Below, piece by piece: positions 12,601 through 14,008 of a stretch of DNA of 14,008 nt. The position numbers and the translations under genes were made by a program. Position 1 is the stretch's first letter, and the number at the start of each line of letters is the position of its first letter. The notes below the pieces were generated by a model that worked only from the letters and a program-made list of their open reading frames with translations, had not been told where the DNA came from and made no database searches. The stretch comes from Bacteroidales bacterium (GTDB taxonomy: Bacteria; Bacteroidota; Bacteroidia; Bacteroidales; Bacteroidaceae), in contig SFJN01000081.1 in NCBI GenBank assembly GCA_004555055.1, positions 1 to 14,008 of the forward strand, given 5' to 3'.

Positions 12601-13738
12601 GCAGCCATCCGAGCTGCACGCGTTCGTAGGCGGTGAGATTCGATGGTATCTGACCATTGCTGAGATGTCCGCCTCCCGACATCAGTGACCAACTTTCGGG
12701 GTGGTTCGCTCCGCTGTAGTCCACATCGTAGAGGTCGGAAAGTCCAAGGGTATGGGCCATTTCATGGCATGCCGTACCAATGCCGCAGACCTTGGTGTCG
12801 CCCTGTTGTTCCCATCCGAACATTTCGGATGCGCAGGCATACTGCTGAGCATAGACACCGTCGCAGAGAACGGGCTGTTGTGTGGCCCATTGGTGTGCCC
12901 AGATGTAGTCTTCGCTGTTTCCGGAGTAGCTTTCGTCGTATCCGGCATATACAAGGAATACATTGTCGACATACCCGTCGTTGTTCCAATCGTATTTCGT
13001 GAAATCGGCAAATTCGTCAGCCTGGCGGAATGCCTCTGCCACCATTTCACGGACGCGGATGTTGCGGTCGTTGTCGGAGTTCGCGCCATAGTATGCCAAA
13101 TTGTTGGGCATGGTTACAGGTCCCACGACGTCCATCGTGAGTTCGAACTGTCCTTGCGACTGCGCATAGAAGTAGTCGTATACGCTTCCACTTGCGTTTT
13201 CAAAATTGAATCCCTTTTCGTTGAACTGCCTCTCAAAGAGTTCGCGGGTATGGTTGCTTCGCATCTTGAGGTCCGCAAACTGTACAAGAATCACCAGTCC
13301 GGTCTTCTGTCCTTTCCAGTTGTACATTCTTCCGGTCTTTGCCATGCTTTTCCTTGCGGTTGTTGGTGCCATTTGGGCATAATGGCTTGCCCTTGCTTCT
13401 GCCGCGAGGCTGTTGAATGTGCTCCTGAGGTCGGTTGCACGTTTTGCCTCCAATGTTTCGGCGTATGGACGTTGGGCGGCATCATGTGCAAGAATCTCCG
13501 ATGGTACAAGGCGGCCGTCGCGCATTTTTGCATAGCAGAATCCTCCCTTTGCATTGCGTGCGAGGGGTACGCCGTCAAGTGTCTCATGGAAATGGAAAAA
13601 TTCGTCACCGCGTAGGCGGACTGTGAGTGTGGTACCATCTGGCTGTTTCACCTTGATAGGCGTTGGGTCAGCGGGGACAGCACTTGATGTTAGACTGAAG
13701 CCCACAAAAAGGATAAGAGTCAGTAGTATGTTTTTCAT
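9635..13738 (-). CDS. Secreted M6-family metalloprotease with tandem repeat domains and C-terminal sorting tail
   Basis: A 1367-residue exported zinc protease of the immune-inhibitor-A-like M6 family. Residues 1-20 are a signal peptide (MKNILLTLILFVGFSLTSSA) and about 25-130 a propeptide. The catalytic domain starts near 139 (KGQKTGLVILVQFADL). DWNNDGYVD (250-258) looks like a calcium loop. HEMAHTLGLSD (325-335) carries the zinc ligands H325, H329 and D335 with catalytic E326, and SLMSGG (351-356) the Met-turn. Two tandem repeats of about 122 residues follow (537-658 and 662-785): RGSWAVDAEGKRF matches RGGWAVNANGTRF, and YLYSLYAQKFV matches YLYSMHAHKYV. Further unassigned beta-rich modules precede a C-terminus (YNLSGQRI to IFIKQ) like a type IX sorting motif. 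I start at 13738 for the signal peptide; the frame stays open to 13894, across the promoter. Confidence 0.9.
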   Translation of the reverse strand: MKNILLTLILFVGFSLTSSAVPADPTPIKVKQPDGTTLTVRLRGDEFFHFHETLDGVPLARNAKGGFCYAKMRDGRLVPSEILAHDAAQRPYAETLEAKRATDLRSTFNSLAAEARASHYAQMAPTTARKSMAKTGRMYNWKGQKTGLVILVQFADLKMRSNHTRELFERQFNEKGFNFENASGSVYDYFYAQSQGQFELTMDVVGPVTMPNNLAYYGANSDNDRNIRVREMVAEAFRQADEFADFTKYDWNNDGYVDNVFLVYAGYDESYSGNSEDYIWAHQWATQQPVLCDGVYAQQYACASEMFGWEQQGDTKVCGIGTACHEMAHTLGLSDLYDVDYSGANHPESWSLMSGGGHLSNGQIPSNLTAYERVQLGWLQLKELTEDTNVTDMPSLSEAEEAYVVYNPAYRNEFYVLENRQKKGFDSAQGGHGLMVFHIDFDKQVWDWNQPNDDIEHPRYVHIPAGGDYQNAASSPFPGTAKMTELTDYSHPTATLYNPNMDGQYKMHCSFTSITERDGKISFNFTKDAELKLPKVVTVSTANRGSWAVDAEGKRFTSTKEAGIETEGKETTPRQMQFILSEQDGKTYLYSLYAQKFVNPDLTLSVTPESPLTLRETQSGASVATFTGNRCISIDENGMLDIRENAAEDEGSTVTVEEARSDVFTAWSASRGGWAVNANGTRFVSSTDAGLGTMANAFSTQLQFRLVDIEGASYLYSMHAHKYVSSTGTLSATPRNPIILTPLEDGSFIAQFDDTHVINLNGDNQISISNWNTPDEGNMMTFEAVPLEMTVATVHWKYAIEGSPYKEFNNYLERNLNVKDFAPDFYKVNTQSLNNVGTSITADIEVNGTEDLPFAKDAWMLLRTDQKLMRIGNASVDCSNIHDWEAVSDDDNLWSLSGNLAEGFTLHHKGTDSTPSDDGEKWIPVKTYADSDPKAFSLKSENSGKFMAYDADNRTLSFTGYPSNQTSIAYQPVGYACNRFLEDCIRIPEGAVGKPEIIDDITVRTEIVEASSLMQDEANCNNLDMALGYIELCKRITGSKRHAMTDGFYYLVADNTDTFGALHCNNGTFAWNQWEKHVDQVCRISPSTDGELTASVYSPNHSVYLLSSDGKGGTEPANVLQFLPVAEEAGSYHYGHHLMKADGQQIFAQNTIEGHGTLGTEDNGNCTAYWYIVPATTMSIKEAQCTANGIGFVSPYLPFAVKVPVNCPTETLYRVTMDADGTTATLTEIEAVAPHTGFICSMHDIANADNGFLLEILNTEVAPVETCLKGSLSEVAASEFDGALLTTVRGKLGFSKKNNVALPSNTAYMETDASFLQLNVPSDGIHEIKIDSLEENAFYNLSGQRITHPQHGHLYICNGRKTIFIKQ

Positions 13739-13842
13739 GGTAATGATGAGGAGGAAGTTTTTATGGAAAAGGAAATGATAGTCAGTTACTATATGAATGT
13801 GGATTGTATCCCATTGCCTACGTGTCGGATGGCAATCCTGTG

Positions 13843-13850
13843 CAAATTTA
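13843..13850 (-). promoter_or_regulatory. Bacteroidales -7 box for the M6 protease gene
   Basis: On the - strand this reads TAAATTTG, an exact TAnnTTTG match. The implied start near 13836 gives a leader of about 98 nt and supports the ATG at 13738 over the longer frame. The leader contains no strong hairpin that I can see. Confidence 0.55.
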
Positions 13851-13949
13851 GCAAAAAAACTTGATATAACCTTATTTTCCCGGTTCTTCGGCAAGCATTA
13901 TGCTGATTTTATGTGAAGCGGTAATCTGCCTATGGGCTTTTCATCGTTT

Positions 13950-14008
13950 TTAGCTTTTGGGTGGTCCGTAGCAGAAGTCTTTTTTGTAGTTGAAGATTCT
14001 GTGCTGAT
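13950..14008 (-). CDS. C-terminal end of a - strand gene (partial)
   Basis: A frame entering from the right edge reads QHRIFNYKKDFCYGPPKS and stops at 13950-13952. Its third positions are mostly C, as in the confirmed genes here. A second frame (ISTESSTTKKTSATDHP and on) stays open to a TAA at 13898-13900, but its composition is less gene-like. Function cannot be assigned. If real, the gene lies upstream of the M6 protease in the same direction, with about 100 nt between its stop and the protease -7 box. Confidence 0.4.
   Translation of the reverse strand, partial: QHRIFNYKKDFCYGPPKS

Noticed and set aside
12701..13615. A 304-codon + strand frame opposite the M6 protease (also 10844-11602 and others)
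   Set aside because: It mirrors the strongly C/G-rich third positions of the protease gene. It has no family resemblance, and the - strand reading has clear M6 motifs.
13739..13894. Extension of the M6 protease frame by 52 codons
   Set aside because: It would cover the -7 box and bury the signal peptide; ATG 13738 gives a proper signal sequence.

Overview
The window looks like a chromosomal segment of a Bacteroidales bacterium, most likely Prevotella-like. Three things point there: start codons without Shine-Dalgarno sites, TAnnTTTG -7 boxes upstream of three genes, and two secreted proteins whose C-termini resemble type IX secretion sorting domains. No tRNA, rRNA, CRISPR array, transposase or integrase was seen. 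Species cannot be read from the sequence.

Left region (1-4325, all + strand). This is the tail of a surface-polysaccharide (capsule, exopolysaccharide or O-antigen) cluster. It holds the last codons of an upstream gene, a WcaF-like hexapeptide acetyltransferase, a WaaE/KdtX-like family 2 glycosyltransferase, a nucleotidyltransferase-fold protein overlapping it by 19 nt, a second family 2 glycosyltransferase and a small stand-alone helicase-associated-domain protein. A strong 18-bp hairpin terminator closes the series. A 23-nt repeat (core AATTTATAGAACATCCCTA) sits just before two of these genes and, inverted, just after a third. Between the last two copies lies a 285-nt non-coding segment with two tandem hairpin units whose stems covary.

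Middle region (4326-5057). This long convergent gap is filled by repetitive DNA. It includes a hairpin built from a 22-24 nt unit (ACATCGGACTT type), and a relative of that hairpin sits in the other convergent gap at 8720-8777.

Right region (5058-14008). A secreted CotH-kinase/ricin-lectin protein (- strand) is divergent from a GpsA-type glycerol-3-phosphate dehydrogenase (+). Next come a maltose-acetyltransferase-like protein and, upstream of it on the same strand, a 1367-residue secreted M6 metalloprotease. The window closes with the probable end of another - strand gene.

Working together: the left genes would build and acetylate a surface glycan from nucleotide sugars on the inner face of the membrane. 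The CotH protein and the M6 protease would be exported through Sec and then the type IX system. GpsA is housekeeping lipid metabolism. No complete, clearly new multi-gene system is visible. The most unusual material is non-coding: the cluster-associated 23-nt repeat, the covarying tandem hairpins and the hairpin family in convergent gaps.
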